Shown here: positions 1 through 8,255 of the stretch, in pieces
Numbering within the stretch: the first letter of the stretch is position 1
Layout: the number at the start of each line of letters is the position of its first letter
Assembly: GCA_964486935.1 (NCBI GenBank)
Contig: CAZAPG010000043.1
Location: 1-62,310, forward strand
Source of the DNA: CAZAPG01 sp964486935
Lineage (GTDB): Bacteria; Chloroflexota; Anaerolineae; 4572-78; J111
DNA: 62,310 nucleotides
Direction: 5' to 3'
Made by a program: the position numbers and the translations under genes
The notes under the pieces: model-generated
What the model saw: the letters and a program-made list of their open reading frames with translations, nothing else
Told to the model about the DNA's origin: nothing
Databases searched by the model: none

Positions 1-12
1 CTTTTTCATTAA

Positions 13-387
13 TATTTTTTTCGCTACTGGTGCTGGTTTAGTTTAATCAAAACAAAAGCTGTCGGTTCGGTAAAAACATCCAGCAAAGATAGGCTGGATA
101 AGGTATTTATCGACAAGTTCTTGTACAACAGATTGACCGGTACTGATACACCTCATTTTGCAATATTTCTTAATGATGTACAGAGAAAGGGCAGAGCAGG
201 GAAATTTGGCATTAGCGCCACATTTCTGCCCGGCCATTTCAAGGGGTATACCATTCGGTTAAATCCGTCAGATGGCGTTTATTATTGTGACATTAGACCC
301 AACATGCTCATTGAAGATATTTTGAAGGAGCACATCAAAACCTTTGACCATTTCCTCTTCTCAGACGTTTGGGAGTTTTTGAAATAA
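13..387 (+). CDS. Fragment of a possible restriction-endonuclease-like protein
   Basis: The frame is open from position 13 (after a TAA at 10-12) to the TAA at 385-387. No ATG occurs early, and the first usable start is a TTG at 121 (88 residues). The text PHFAIFLNDVQRK followed by FLPGHFKGYTIRLN and VYYCDIRPNM reads like the C-terminal part of a type II restriction endonuclease, but I cannot name the family. It is clearly richer in A+T than everything to its right, which suggests transfer. The frame +2 reading is open until a TAA at 41-43, so a frameshifted longer gene entering from the left is possible. It converges on the amidohydrolase, with one base between the two stop codons. Confidence 0.45.
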   Translation, partial: YFFRYWCWFSLIKTKAVGSVKTSSKDRLDKVFIDKFLYNRLTGTDTPHFAIFLNDVQRKGRAGKFGISATFLPGHFKGYTIRLNPSDGVYYCDIRPNMLIEDILKEHIKTFDHFLFSDVWEFLK

Positions 388-388
388 G

Positions 389-1567
389 CTATCCGTCCAA
401 CCCGTACAGCCGGCGGGCGTTGCCTGCCAAAATCAGCCCGGCGGCTTCCTGCCCCTCCCGCTGCGAGAGAAAGCCGTCGCTCACCAGCGACTCAAGGGCC
501 TGGGCCAGCGCCATTTTGCCCAGCACGGCCCCCACGTAGTAAGTCTCGGGCAGGGTGTAGCCGTCGGAGCCGTAGACCACTTTGGAGAGAGGCGCCATCT
601 CCAGCGTTTCGGCAAAGATGCGCCGGGCGGCCTGGCCGGCAAAGGGCAGCCCCTCGGAGACATCGCAGTAGACGCGGGGCAGCATATTGGCCATGTAGCC
701 GGCCTCGGCGTGGTAGGGGTAGCCGGTGTGGACCAGCAGCACCTTGCAGGCCCGGAAGGTGGGGAAGCGCAGCAGATCCATCAGCAGGGCCGGGCGGCAG
801 TTGACCAGGTTGACCTCGTAATCGCCCATGCCGGTGTGGATTTGCATGGGCACGTTGTACTCGATGCACAACTCCAGGGCGCGGCACAGCAGATGGTCGC
901 GCAGCTTTTTCATGGCCTGCCCGCCGATACCGCGCCGGATGGCGTCGAGCGCCTGCAAGCCCTGGTCGGGGGTGCGGCTCAGCGGCGAGATATCCAGCCC
1001 GGTGCGGTAGGCAATAATCGATTTCAACCCCAGGTAGCCCTCGCGCGCAAGGGCGCGGGCAATGGTGTCGTCGTAGCGCCGTTTGAATTCGGCCCAGCCG
1101 ATATCGGTTTTGAGCAGGTCGACAATCAGCGGCTCGATACGGAAGAGCGGCACAATTTCGGCGGGCATATCGGCCCTGAATTGGCTGACATCCACCGGCG
1201 GCTGGGGATAGCCAAAATCGGCCACCAGCCCAACCAGGCCGCAAGCCTTGAACAGGCGCTCGGTGTAGGCCCGATAATCCTGCATGGCCCGGTTGCGGGC
1301 CTCGACAATCTGCGGCAAATCCGGCTCGCACTCAAAAAAAGCGGCCAGTTGATGGAGCGCGTAGCGGAAATAGAGCGTGTCGCGCCGCACCCGCTGCAGC
1401 TCATCAATCAACGCGTCATCGACCGCCACCCCACCCTCGGCCATAAATTTCACCGAGCCGCCGGGAAAGGCCATCGCGTCGACAAACTCATTGGCCGCCA
1501 TCTGACCCGGCGGGGTGAAGGGGTGGCAGTGAACATCAATGACCGGCAGGGTTGAGGTATCAATCAT
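389..1567 (-). CDS. Amidohydrolase family 2 protein (FluG N-domain-like)
   Basis: The product (392 residues) is a metal-dependent hydrolase or decarboxylase of the amidohydrolase-related family. The N-terminal HxH metal site is visible as DVHCHPF (His13, His15). Later candidate ligands are IHTGMGDYE, LLVHTGYPY and YGSDGYTLPE. The ATG at 1567 has GGAGATAACTG just upstream, which supports this start. It is the last gene of the transporter-led operon and follows a glutamine-synthetase-like gene. Fungal FluG and plant NodGS proteins fuse exactly these two domains, so the pair probably works on one substrate. The substrate is unknown; hydrolysis of an amide or gamma-glutamyl compound is an inference. 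A decarboxylase role is the main alternative. Confidence 0.85.
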   Translation of the reverse strand: MIDTSTLPVIDVHCHPFTPPGQMAANEFVDAMAFPGGSVKFMAEGGVAVDDALIDELQRVRRDTLYFRYALHQLAAFFECEPDLPQIVEARNRAMQDYRAYTERLFKACGLVGLVADFGYPQPPVDVSQFRADMPAEIVPLFRIEPLIVDLLKTDIGWAEFKRRYDDTIARALAREGYLGLKSIIAYRTGLDISPLSRTPDQGLQALDAIRRGIGGQAMKKLRDHLLCRALELCIEYNVPMQIHTGMGDYEVNLVNCRPALLMDLLRFPTFRACKVLLVHTGYPYHAEAGYMANMLPRVYCDVSEGLPFAGQAARRIFAETLEMAPLSKVVYGSDGYTLPETYYVGAVLGKMALAQALESLVSDGFLSQREGQEAAGLILAGNARRLYGLDG

Positions 1568-1619
1568 CAGTTATCTCCATAAAATTCAATATCGTCAGTC
1601 GTTGCTGCAAATATCGGCA

Positions 1620-1643
1620 GCGCCGGCATCCCTATGCCGGCGC
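1620..1643. repeat. Intercistronic hairpin
   Basis: A perfect 10-bp inverted repeat, GCGCCGGCAT and ATGCCGGCGC, encloses a 4-base loop between the glutamine-synthetase-like gene and the amidohydrolase gene. There is no T-run after it on the minus strand, so it is more likely an mRNA stability or attenuation element than a full terminator. Confidence 0.6.
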
Positions 1644-1671
1644 GATGCACAATACGCTAATTGAAGTTGCA

Positions 1672-3012
1672 CTAGATCGTCTCCAGATACATGCCCCGTT
1701 CCCAGGGATGGACGTGCAGGTCATAGGCGGCCAGCTCGGTGCGTTTGACCTTGAGGAACTCGTTGAAGATGACCGGCCCCAGCGCGTCACCGATGACCGG
1801 GTCGGCCTCCAGAGCGTCCAGCGCCTGGGGCAGCGAGCGGGGCAGAAACTTGATGCCCCGCGCTTCAATCTCGGCGGCCGAGAGGTGGCCGACATCCTCG
1901 TTGGCCGGGGCGGGCGGCTGCAGCTTGTTTTTGAGGCCGTCCAGCCCGGCCGCCAGCGCCGCCGTTAAATAGAAGAAGGGATTGGCCGCGTTGTCGCCGG
2001 AGCGATACTCGATGTGCCGGCGGCGGCCTATGCCCGGAATGCGCACCAGCGCCGCCCGGTTGCCCACGCCCCAACAAATGTGGGCCGGCGCCCACGAGCC
2101 GGGCAGCAGCCGCTTGTAGGAGTTGACAATCGGCGAGCCGATCCCCGACAGCGCCGGCGCGTGGGCCAGCAGCCCGGCCACAAAATGGCCCCCCAACGGC
2201 GACAGCGGCTCGGAATCTGACTGGCCGATGCTCAGGTCTTGCTGGCCGGCCTGGTCCCACAGGCTCAGGTGGATGTGCAGGCCGCAGCCGGGCAGGTGGG
2301 CGTAGGGCTTGGGCATAAAGCTGGCCATATAGCCGGACTGGCGGGCCAGCGAGCGTACCACTTCCTTGAAGGTCAGGTAATTATCCACGGCCTTGAGCGG
2401 GTCGCCGTAATGGGTCGAGGCCTCGTACTGGCCGGCCCCATACTCCTTGCCAAGCTGGTCAACCTGCACGTCCATCTCGCGCAGGGTGTCGATCACCTCC
2501 TGCCACAGCTGATAGTGGCGGTCCAGCCCGGCGACGGTGAACATGCCGTCGCGGTCGGCGGGCACGTACTCGCCCTCATCGCTCGCCTCAAACAGGGTGA
2601 ATTCCGGCTCAAAAGCGGCCTGAACCGTCAACCCTTCGGCGGCGTAAGCCTCAACCATTTTTTGCAGCCGGGTGCGCGGGCAGCCCTCCCACTCCGAGCC
2701 GTCATCAGTCCGCATAAAGGCGTGGACCCGGCCCGTAGCCGGGTAATAGGGCACCGGGGCGTAGCTGGTGGGGTCGGGCACGGCCATAAAATCGCCGGTG
2801 TCGGCCAGAAAGATGGCGCCTTCGGCCTGGTGGTCTTCCAGGGTGAAGTCAAGGTTGGCCCTGGCGAAAACCACGCCGCGCGCCACGGCGCTGGCAAAGC
2901 GCTCTTTGGGGACGGTTTTGGCGCAGGAGCGCCCGCTGTAATCGTGGTAGATGACCCACAAATGGAAAATGTCATCGCTTTCCAGGCGTTGGAGCAGGGT
3001 TTGGGTGTCCAT
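1672..3012 (-). CDS. Glutamine synthetase-like ligase (GlnA/PuuA/FluG C-domain)
   Basis: This 446-residue protein has the glutamine synthetase catalytic fold, an ATP-dependent ligase that joins an amine to glutamate. Visible motifs are FEPEFTLFE (Glu135 and Glu137), KEYGAGQYEAS (Glu190 and Glu197), GCGLHIHLSLW (His246, His248), NRAALVRIPG (Arg319, Arg324) and HIEYRSGDNAANP (Glu335, Arg337). All are expected metal, ATP or glutamate contacts. The length matches type I-like paralogues such as PuuA. The ammonia-site NGSG loop is absent, as in gamma-glutamylamine synthetases. The ATG at 3012 overlaps the upstream TGA by one base, so it is probably translationally coupled. A role in gamma-glutamylating an amine or amino acid is likelier than housekeeping glutamine synthesis, given its catabolic neighbours. 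Confidence 0.88.
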   Translation of the reverse strand: MDTQTLLQRLESDDIFHLWVIYHDYSGRSCAKTVPKERFASAVARGVVFARANLDFTLEDHQAEGAIFLADTGDFMAVPDPTSYAPVPYYPATGRVHAFMRTDDGSEWEGCPRTRLQKMVEAYAAEGLTVQAAFEPEFTLFEASDEGEYVPADRDGMFTVAGLDRHYQLWQEVIDTLREMDVQVDQLGKEYGAGQYEASTHYGDPLKAVDNYLTFKEVVRSLARQSGYMASFMPKPYAHLPGCGLHIHLSLWDQAGQQDLSIGQSDSEPLSPLGGHFVAGLLAHAPALSGIGSPIVNSYKRLLPGSWAPAHICWGVGNRAALVRIPGIGRRRHIEYRSGDNAANPFFYLTAALAAGLDGLKNKLQPPAPANEDVGHLSAAEIEARGIKFLPRSLPQALDALEADPVIGDALGPVIFNEFLKVKRTELAAYDLHVHPWERGMYLETI

Positions 3013-4190
3013 CAGTTAGTCTCCTTCAAGAGTGATTGTTTGTTGGCGATGGCCATCATCAGTTTAGCCAGCAGGGCTGTGCGCGGGACGATGCTGCTCA
3101 GGTTGATATACTCATCCGGGCCGTGGTCCAGCCCGCCCACCGGCCCCAGGCCGTCGAGAGCGGGGGTGCCTTCGGCGGCGGCAAAGCTGGCATCGGACGC
3201 GCCGCCGGTGCTGGCCCCCTTAACCTCAAAGCCGAGGCCGCGGGCGATGGCCTGGGTCATCTTTTCCAGCGCCTCAACCGCCGGCGTGCGCTCCATGGCC
3301 GGAGAAAATGAGCCTTCCTCCAGGCGAACGGTGACACGCACATCGGGGACTACGGGTTGGCCCAGTTGATGGCGCATGGCGTCGATTAACGCCTGCAAAT
3401 CGGCGGGACTCCAGGCCCGCAGGTCGACCCGCATGGCGGCGTAATCGGCCACCACGCTGGGCAGCGTGCCGCCCTCGATGACGCCGATGTTGACGGTTGC
3501 GCCCGGTCGCAGGCCGTTGAGCCGGTCCAGCGCCACGGCGTGATGGGCCAGCGCCAGAATCGCGCTGCGCCCTTTTTCCGGCTCGACTCCGGCGTGGGCC
3601 GAGCGGCCGGCGGCCTCCACCCGAAACCAGGACATGGTTTTGCGGGCGGTGACGATATCGCCGTTTTCGCGGGCGGCTTCAAGGGTCAGGGCCACATCGG
3701 CCTGGCGGCTGGTGGCCTGGATGAGCGGGATGGAGTAGCGCGGTTCGGTTTCTTCGTCGGATACCGAAAGATAGAGCAGCGTATCGAAATTGTCAAAGCC
3801 CGCGGCTTGCAGCGCCTCCACCGCATAGATGCCGGAGAGCAGCCCCGCTTTCATATCGCAGGTACCCGGCCCCAGAATCTTGTCGCCCTGAATGGTCATG
3901 GGGCGTTTGGCCGCGGTGCCAACCAGGTAAACGGTGTCGCTGTGGCCCAGCAGCATAATCCGGCCCCGGCCGCTGCCGCGCAGCGTCGCCAGCAGGTTAT
4001 CGCCCATCTCCGCCTGCGGGAAGCGCTCAACGGTGAAGCCCAGCCCGGCCAGGCGAACCTCCAGCCAGTCGTTCACCAGGTTGACCCCCGCCCGGTGCTT
4101 GCTGCCGGAATCGATGCTGACCAGCGCGCGCAGGTCGGCCAGGTAGTTGTCAAGTTTGCTTTCCAAAAAGGCTACAATTGGGTCGGTCAT
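3012..4190 (-). CDS. M20 family metallopeptidase (glutamate carboxypeptidase CPG2-like)
   Basis: This two-zinc M20 peptidase of 392 residues cleaves an amide bond next to a carboxylate. Zinc-site motifs appear in order: MLLGHSDTVY, GPGTCDMKAG, SVSDEETEP (the DEE general base), LTLEAARENG, and a late GGLDHGPDEY that supplies the last histidine. A dimerisation lid follows AGRSAHAGVEPEKG. The frame runs back to a GTG at 4202, but the ATG at 4190 begins the natural product MTDPIVAF, leaves five bases after the upstream stop, and is preferred. The CPG2-like pattern favours release of a terminal glutamate. That would fit a partner of the neighbouring ligase, removing a glutamyl group. The substrate is an inference. 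Confidence 0.87.
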   Translation of the reverse strand: MTDPIVAFLESKLDNYLADLRALVSIDSGSKHRAGVNLVNDWLEVRLAGLGFTVERFPQAEMGDNLLATLRGSGRGRIMLLGHSDTVYLVGTAAKRPMTIQGDKILGPGTCDMKAGLLSGIYAVEALQAAGFDNFDTLLYLSVSDEETEPRYSIPLIQATSRQADVALTLEAARENGDIVTARKTMSWFRVEAAGRSAHAGVEPEKGRSAILALAHHAVALDRLNGLRPGATVNIGVIEGGTLPSVVADYAAMRVDLRAWSPADLQALIDAMRHQLGQPVVPDVRVTVRLEEGSFSPAMERTPAVEALEKMTQAIARGLGFEVKGASTGGASDASFAAAEGTPALDGLGPVGGLDHGPDEYINLSSIVPRTALLAKLMMAIANKQSLLKETN

Positions 4191-4195
4191 CGTGA

Positions 4196-5533
4196 TTACC
4201 ACCCCGCAAAGCGGGCAATTTTCTCGTCGCTGACGCGGCCGGCGGCCACGTCGGTCAAGGCCTGGTCCAAAATGGAGACACCCTCGTCCACCTCGGCAGT
4301 GGTCATAAGCAGGGGCGGGGTGATCTCCAGTACGTTGGAGGCCATGCCCACGTAAAAGAGCACCAACCCCAGCTCAAAGGCGCGGTAGCAGACTTTGGCC
4401 GCTGCCTTGCCGGCGGGTTCTTTGGTGGCCCGGTCGCTGACCAGTTCCACCCCCTGAATCATCCCCAGGCCGCGCACGTTGCCGATGAGCGGGTGTTTGG
4501 CTTGCAGCTCGCGCAGCCGCTCATGCAGGTACGCGCCGACCGTGGCCGCGTTGCCAACCAGCCCATCCTGCTCGATGGCCTCGAGGTTGGCCAGGCCGGC
4601 GGCGCAGCTCAGGGCGTTGCCGGTGGTGGTAAAGAGGGCAAAGCCGACATCGAGCAGCTCCCGCCGGGCGACGACCGCGCTCAACGGCAGCCCGCCGCCC
4701 AGCGATTTGCCCAGAATGACGGCATCGGGGACGACGCCGGCGTGCTCAAAAGCGAACATTTTGCCGGTGCGCCCCATGCCCACCTTAACCTCATCAACCA
4801 CCAGATAAATGTTGTGGCGGCGGCAAACATCGGCCAGCATGGGCAGGAAGTTGGGCGGCGGCACCACATCGCCGCCGTCACTCTGCACGGCCTCGACAAT
4901 GATGCCGGCCACGTCATCCGGCGGGCAGATGGTCTTGAAGATGTAATCCTCCAAAAAGCGGATGCAGGCCGCGGCGCAATCGGCGGTGTCATCGCCAAAG
5001 GGGCAGCGGTAGGGGTGGGGATAGGGCACCTTGACCACGTTACCCCCGCCGATAAACTGGGTCATGGCGATGTGGGCCGACATGCTCATCGAGGCGGCCG
5101 TCGCGCCGTGGTAGCCGCCAATAAACGAGACCAGCCGCCGCTTGCCGGTGGCCAGCGGCAGCAGCCGGCCCACCGTCTCGCTGGAGTCGGAGCCGGACAG
5201 GCCAAACCAGACCTTCTTTGGGAAGTTGCCGGGGGTCAGGCCGGTCAGCCGCTCGGCCAGCTTCACCGCCGGTTCGTGCATGCCGGAGATGAGGCTGGTA
5301 AAGGTGGCGCGGTTTAGCTGCTCGATGACAGCTTGTTTGACGTGGGGATGGCTGTAGCCGGTGTTGGCCAAAGCCCAGCCGGCCGTAAAATCGAGATAGC
5401 TCTTACCGTCCACATCAAACAGGCGGCAGCCCTCGCCCCGCTCAACCGCCAGCGGAAAGAAGCGCAGCTTGAGCGCGTCGGCAATCAGGCCGCTGTCGAG
5501 TTCGTACAGTTGGTCGGTGGTTATGTTTGGCAT
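4196..5533 (-). CDS. Class III pyridoxal-phosphate aminotransferase
   Basis: This 445-residue enzyme belongs to the class III (omega or GABA-type) aminotransferases and moves a terminal amino group to a keto acid. The PLP-site signature YLVVDEVKVGMGRTG is followed by the Schiff-base lysine in ILGKSLGGGLPLSAV. The YHG motif (GGYHGATAASM) that stacks on PLP is also present. The longest frame starts at 5557, but AGGAGG lies seven bases before the ATG at 5533, which gives MPNITTD as the N-terminus. It sits between the transporter permease livM and the M20 peptidase. In the Puu pathway of enteric bacteria a GABA aminotransferase acts after gamma-glutamylation, and this gene could play a comparable part here. 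Confidence 0.9.
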   Translation of the reverse strand: MPNITTDQLYELDSGLIADALKLRFFPLAVERGEGCRLFDVDGKSYLDFTAGWALANTGYSHPHVKQAVIEQLNRATFTSLISGMHEPAVKLAERLTGLTPGNFPKKVWFGLSGSDSSETVGRLLPLATGKRRLVSFIGGYHGATAASMSMSAHIAMTQFIGGGNVVKVPYPHPYRCPFGDDTADCAAACIRFLEDYIFKTICPPDDVAGIIVEAVQSDGGDVVPPPNFLPMLADVCRRHNIYLVVDEVKVGMGRTGKMFAFEHAGVVPDAVILGKSLGGGLPLSAVVARRELLDVGFALFTTTGNALSCAAGLANLEAIEQDGLVGNAATVGAYLHERLRELQAKHPLIGNVRGLGMIQGVELVSDRATKEPAGKAAAKVCYRAFELGLVLFYVGMASNVLEITPPLLMTTAEVDEGVSILDQALTDVAAGRVSDEKIARFAGW

Positions 5534-5561
5534 TGGATAGCCTCCTTGATAGCGCAACCGG

Positions 5562-5607
5562 GACGAAGGACGAACGACGAAATTAAGCGACGCCTTCGTC
5601 TTTCGTC
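5562..5607. repeat. GACGAAN heptamer repeat forming a hairpin
   Basis: Three tandem heptamers, GACGAAG, GACGAAC and GACGAAA, start at 5562. The first thirteen bases pair with TTCGTCTTTCGTC at 5595-5607 with one wobble, leaving a 20-base loop. The element lies between livM and the aminotransferase gene, inside the operon. It resembles other short heptamer repeats of this window and is probably a dispersed genomic repeat. Confidence 0.6.
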
Positions 5608-5618
5608 TGACCCGCCAA

Positions 5619-6629
5619 TTACTGTTTCCCCGGCCAGCGAAATTCCTTGCCGGCCATGATGCCCGCCGGGCGATAAATCAAAATCAGCACCATGGCAATG
5701 GACAGGCAGACCTCGGTGAGGCCGGAGACGGCGGTGGGCAGCAGCTGGGCAATGTTGATGGCGTTTTCAACGCTGCGCAGCCCCTCGACGATGATGGTGA
5801 CCGCCACCGTGCCGACCACCGCGCCCGAGACGCTGGTGGTGCCGCCGATGACCAGCATGGCCACCACCAGAAAGGTCTGGCTCAGATAAAAGGCCACCGG
5901 CGAAAACGAGGTAATGAAGTGGGCGTACAGCACCCCGCCGACCCCCACAATAAAGGCGCTGAGCACAAACGAAATCCAGCGCATCAGCGGAATGTTGATG
6001 CCGATGGAGGTCGCCGCCAGCTCATCCTCGCGGGAGGCGCGCAGCTTCAAACCCACCGAGGTTTCCTTAAACCAGTAAGAAACCACAATAAACAGCAGCG
6101 CCCAGGCCACGCTGCCCCACAAGGTGGTGTGCTGGGTGATGCCAAAGATGGTGCGGGCGCCGTTGGTCACTTCATCCCAATTGATGAAGATGACGTGGGC
6201 AATCACCAGCAGGGCAAAGGTGGCAATCACCGCCGCCGCGCCCGACAGCCGCATCAGCGGAAAGCCGATGATGAGAGCCACCAGCGCGGCAATGCCGGCG
6301 CCAATCAGCAGCGCGGGGAAGAAGGGCAGGTGAACCTCGGTCAGAATATCGTACAGGCGGCGCAGGGCCAGGGCTTTGTCCTGGGGCGACATCGAGAACA
6401 GAATCGAGCCATACGCGCCAATCCCCATAAAGCTGATGTGTCCAAAGGATAACACGCCGGAGTTGCCGGTGAAGGTTTGCAGCCCCACCACCACAATCAT
6501 ATTGATGAACATCACCGTTACGATGCGCTGCAAAATTACGCCGCCAAACAGGCTGACCAGCGTCGCCGCCAGCAGCAATGGCACCACCAACGCCGCCACC
6601 GGATACAGTCGCGCCAGATTTGCCTTCAT
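5619..6629 (-). CDS. livM: Branched-chain amino acid-type ABC transporter permease LivM
   Basis: An inner-membrane permease of 336 residues with about eight to nine hydrophobic segments. The LivM-type core reads GNSGVLSFGHISFMGIGAYGS near residues 54-74, and the cytoplasmic coupling region reads LKLRASREDELAATSIGIN. It pairs with LivH (6629-7528), and its ATG overlaps the LivH stop by one base, so the two are translationally coupled. Together with LivF, LivG and the lipoprotein at 9058-10353 it makes a complete high-affinity importer. HAAT-family importers carry amino acids, but also amides and urea, so the cargo cannot be read from the permease alone. Confidence 0.93.
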   Translation of the reverse strand: MKANLARLYPVAALVVPLLLAATLVSLFGGVILQRIVTVMFINMIVVVGLQTFTGNSGVLSFGHISFMGIGAYGSILFSMSPQDKALALRRLYDILTEVHLPFFPALLIGAGIAALVALIIGFPLMRLSGAAAVIATFALLVIAHVIFINWDEVTNGARTIFGITQHTTLWGSVAWALLFIVVSYWFKETSVGLKLRASREDELAATSIGINIPLMRWISFVLSAFIVGVGGVLYAHFITSFSPVAFYLSQTFLVVAMLVIGGTTSVSGAVVGTVAVTIIVEGLRSVENAINIAQLLPTAVSGLTEVCLSIAMVLILIYRPAGIMAGKEFRWPGKQ

Positions 6630-7528
6630 CAGACGCGCTCCGTGGCGGACGACCCTTGAATCAGCCCTTGCGGCCGGAACAGGAGCACCAGAATTACAAT
6701 CAAAAATGTAAACGCCTGCCGAAAGTCCAGTAGCGCCTGGGGCAGCACCATCTGCAGCCCCACCGTCAGCAGGCCCAGCAAGAAGCCGCCCACCACTGCC
6801 CCAACCAGGCTCTCCATCCCGCCAATGACGGTGGCGATAAAGGCGATGAGGATCGGCGTCAGCCCCACGGTCGGGGTCACAGAGCCAAGCCGGCCAATCC
6901 AGAACAGCGACACCACCCCGGCCAGGCAGCCGCTGATAGCAAAAGCGGTGGCAATCACCCGATTGGCCCGCACCCCCAGCAGGCGGGTCATGGTGAAGTC
7001 ATCGGCGGCGGCCCGCAGCGAGATGCCCAGCAGGGTACGCTTGAGGAACAGCGTCAGCAGCAGCAGCAAGAGCAGGCAAACGACCAGGGTGATGACGTTG
7101 ATTTTTGAAATCAGCAGGTCGCCAATCACAAAATTCTCGGTAAAAATTTTGGGCGTTGGCACGGCCCGGGGCCGCGGCGAGATAAAAAGCTGGGCCGCGT
7201 TTTGCAGCAGGGCGCTGATCGCAAAGGATGTCACCAGCATAGTGTTGGGCGAGGCGCTGCGCACCGGCCTGAAGGCCACCCGCTCCAGCAGCAGGCTGGC
7301 CAGAATCGCCACGATAACGGCGCCGATGGCCGCGGCGACCCACGGCACCGGCCCGACGCCAATCACCAGTAGCGTGTACCCGCCGACCATGACCAGCTCG
7401 CCATAGGCAAAGTTGACCAGCCGCAAGATGCCGTAGACAATGGCCAGTCCCAGCGCCATCAGCGCGTACAGGCTGCCCAGGCTCAAGGCGTTGATGAGAA
7501 ATTGAAGAAACTGATTGAATGAGTCCAC
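6629..7528 (-). CDS. livH: Branched-chain amino acid-type ABC transporter permease LivH
   Basis: The second HAAT-family inner-membrane permease, 299 residues. It shows the typical N-terminal LSLGSLYALMALGLAIVYGILRLVNFAYGE stretch (read in two parts: LSLGSLYALMALGLA and IVYGILRLVNFAYGE) and a coupling loop at LGISLRAAADDFTMTRLLGV. The start is a GTG at 7528 with GAAGGGGG about a dozen bases upstream. It follows livF by 19 bases and overlaps livM by one base. Family length is normal and no damage is seen. Confidence 0.93.
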   Translation of the reverse strand: MDSFNQFLQFLINALSLGSLYALMALGLAIVYGILRLVNFAYGELVMVGGYTLLVIGVGPVPWVAAAIGAVIVAILASLLLERVAFRPVRSASPNTMLVTSFAISALLQNAAQLFISPRPRAVPTPKIFTENFVIGDLLISKINVITLVVCLLLLLLLTLFLKRTLLGISLRAAADDFTMTRLLGVRANRVIATAFAISGCLAGVVSLFWIGRLGSVTPTVGLTPILIAFIATVIGGMESLVGAVVGGFLLGLLTVGLQMVLPQALLDFRQAFTFLIVILVLLFRPQGLIQGSSATERV

Positions 7529-7547
7529 TGGTTGTTAATTCCCCCTT

Positions 7548-8255
7548 CTAGTTACCACCTAGATAGGCCCCGGCGATGTCTACGCGCTGCCGTAGCTCGG
7601 CGGGGGTACCGCCAAACTCGACGCGGCCGGTGTTGAGCAGGTAGGCCCGGTCAACAATTTCAAGGGTGCGCTCCACATTTTGCTCCACCAGCAGAATGGT
7701 GACGTCCGTGTCGCGCAGTTGGGCAATCAACTCAAAAATGCCATCGACCAGAATGGGGGCCAACCCCAGCGAGGGTTCATCCAGCATCAGCAGCTTTGGC
7801 CGCGACATCAGCGCGCGGGCGATGGCCAGTTGCTGCTGCTCGCCGCCGGAGAGCGTGCCGCCGGGCTGTTTGAAGCGCTGCCCCAAAATGGGAAAGCGGC
7901 TGCACATTTGCTCGATGTCGCCGGCAATCCCGTCCCGGTCGCGCCGAATGGCCGCGCCCAGCCGCAGGTTTTCGCCCACGGTCAGGCCGGGAAAGATGCG
8001 CCGCCCTTCGGGCACCAGGGCAATGCCCTTGCGCAAAATATCTTCCGGCGACGCGCCGCCAATCGACTCGCTTTGAAAGGTGACGCGCCCCTGCGTGGGG
8101 CGCAAAATACCGGCAATGGTCGCCAGGGTGGTGGTTTTGCCCGCCCCGTTCACCCCCACCAGCGCCACCATCTCCCCCTCGTTGACCTCAATGGAGACCC
8201 CCCGCAGGGCGGTAATGGAGCCATAACCGGCATGAACATTGTCAAGAGTCAGCAC
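7548..8255 (-). CDS. livF: ABC transporter ATP-binding protein LivF
   Basis: A cytoplasmic ATPase of the HAAT family, 235 residues from the start chosen here. Walker A is GVNGAGKTT, the signature is LSGGEQQQLAIARAL, and Walker B is LLMLDEPSLGLAP, which is characteristic of LivF rather than LivG. The longest frame begins with a TTG at 8291, but AGGAGG lies six bases before a GTG at 8255, giving the standard N-terminus beginning with LTLDNVHAGYG. That start lies within the end of livG, overlapping by 14 bases. It energises the importer as a heterodimer with LivG. Confidence 0.94.
   Translation of the reverse strand: MLTLDNVHAGYGSITALRGVSIEVNEGEMVALVGVNGAGKTTTLATIAGILRPTQGRVTFQSESIGGASPEDILRKGIALVPEGRRIFPGLTVGENLRLGAAIRRDRDGIAGDIEQMCSRFPILGQRFKQPGGTLSGGEQQQLAIARALMSRPKLLMLDEPSLGLAPILVDGIFELIAQLRDTDVTILLVEQNVERTLEIVDRAYLLNTGRVEFGGTPAELRQRVDIAGAYLGGN

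Noticed and set aside
492..1331. 279-residue second frame on the minus strand
   Set aside because: Lies wholly within the amidohydrolase gene in another frame; arginine- and proline-rich composition typical of an off-frame reading.
2239..3369. 376-residue open frame on the plus strand
   Set aside because: Antisense to the glutamine-synthetase-like and M20 genes; low-complexity shadow with no motif.
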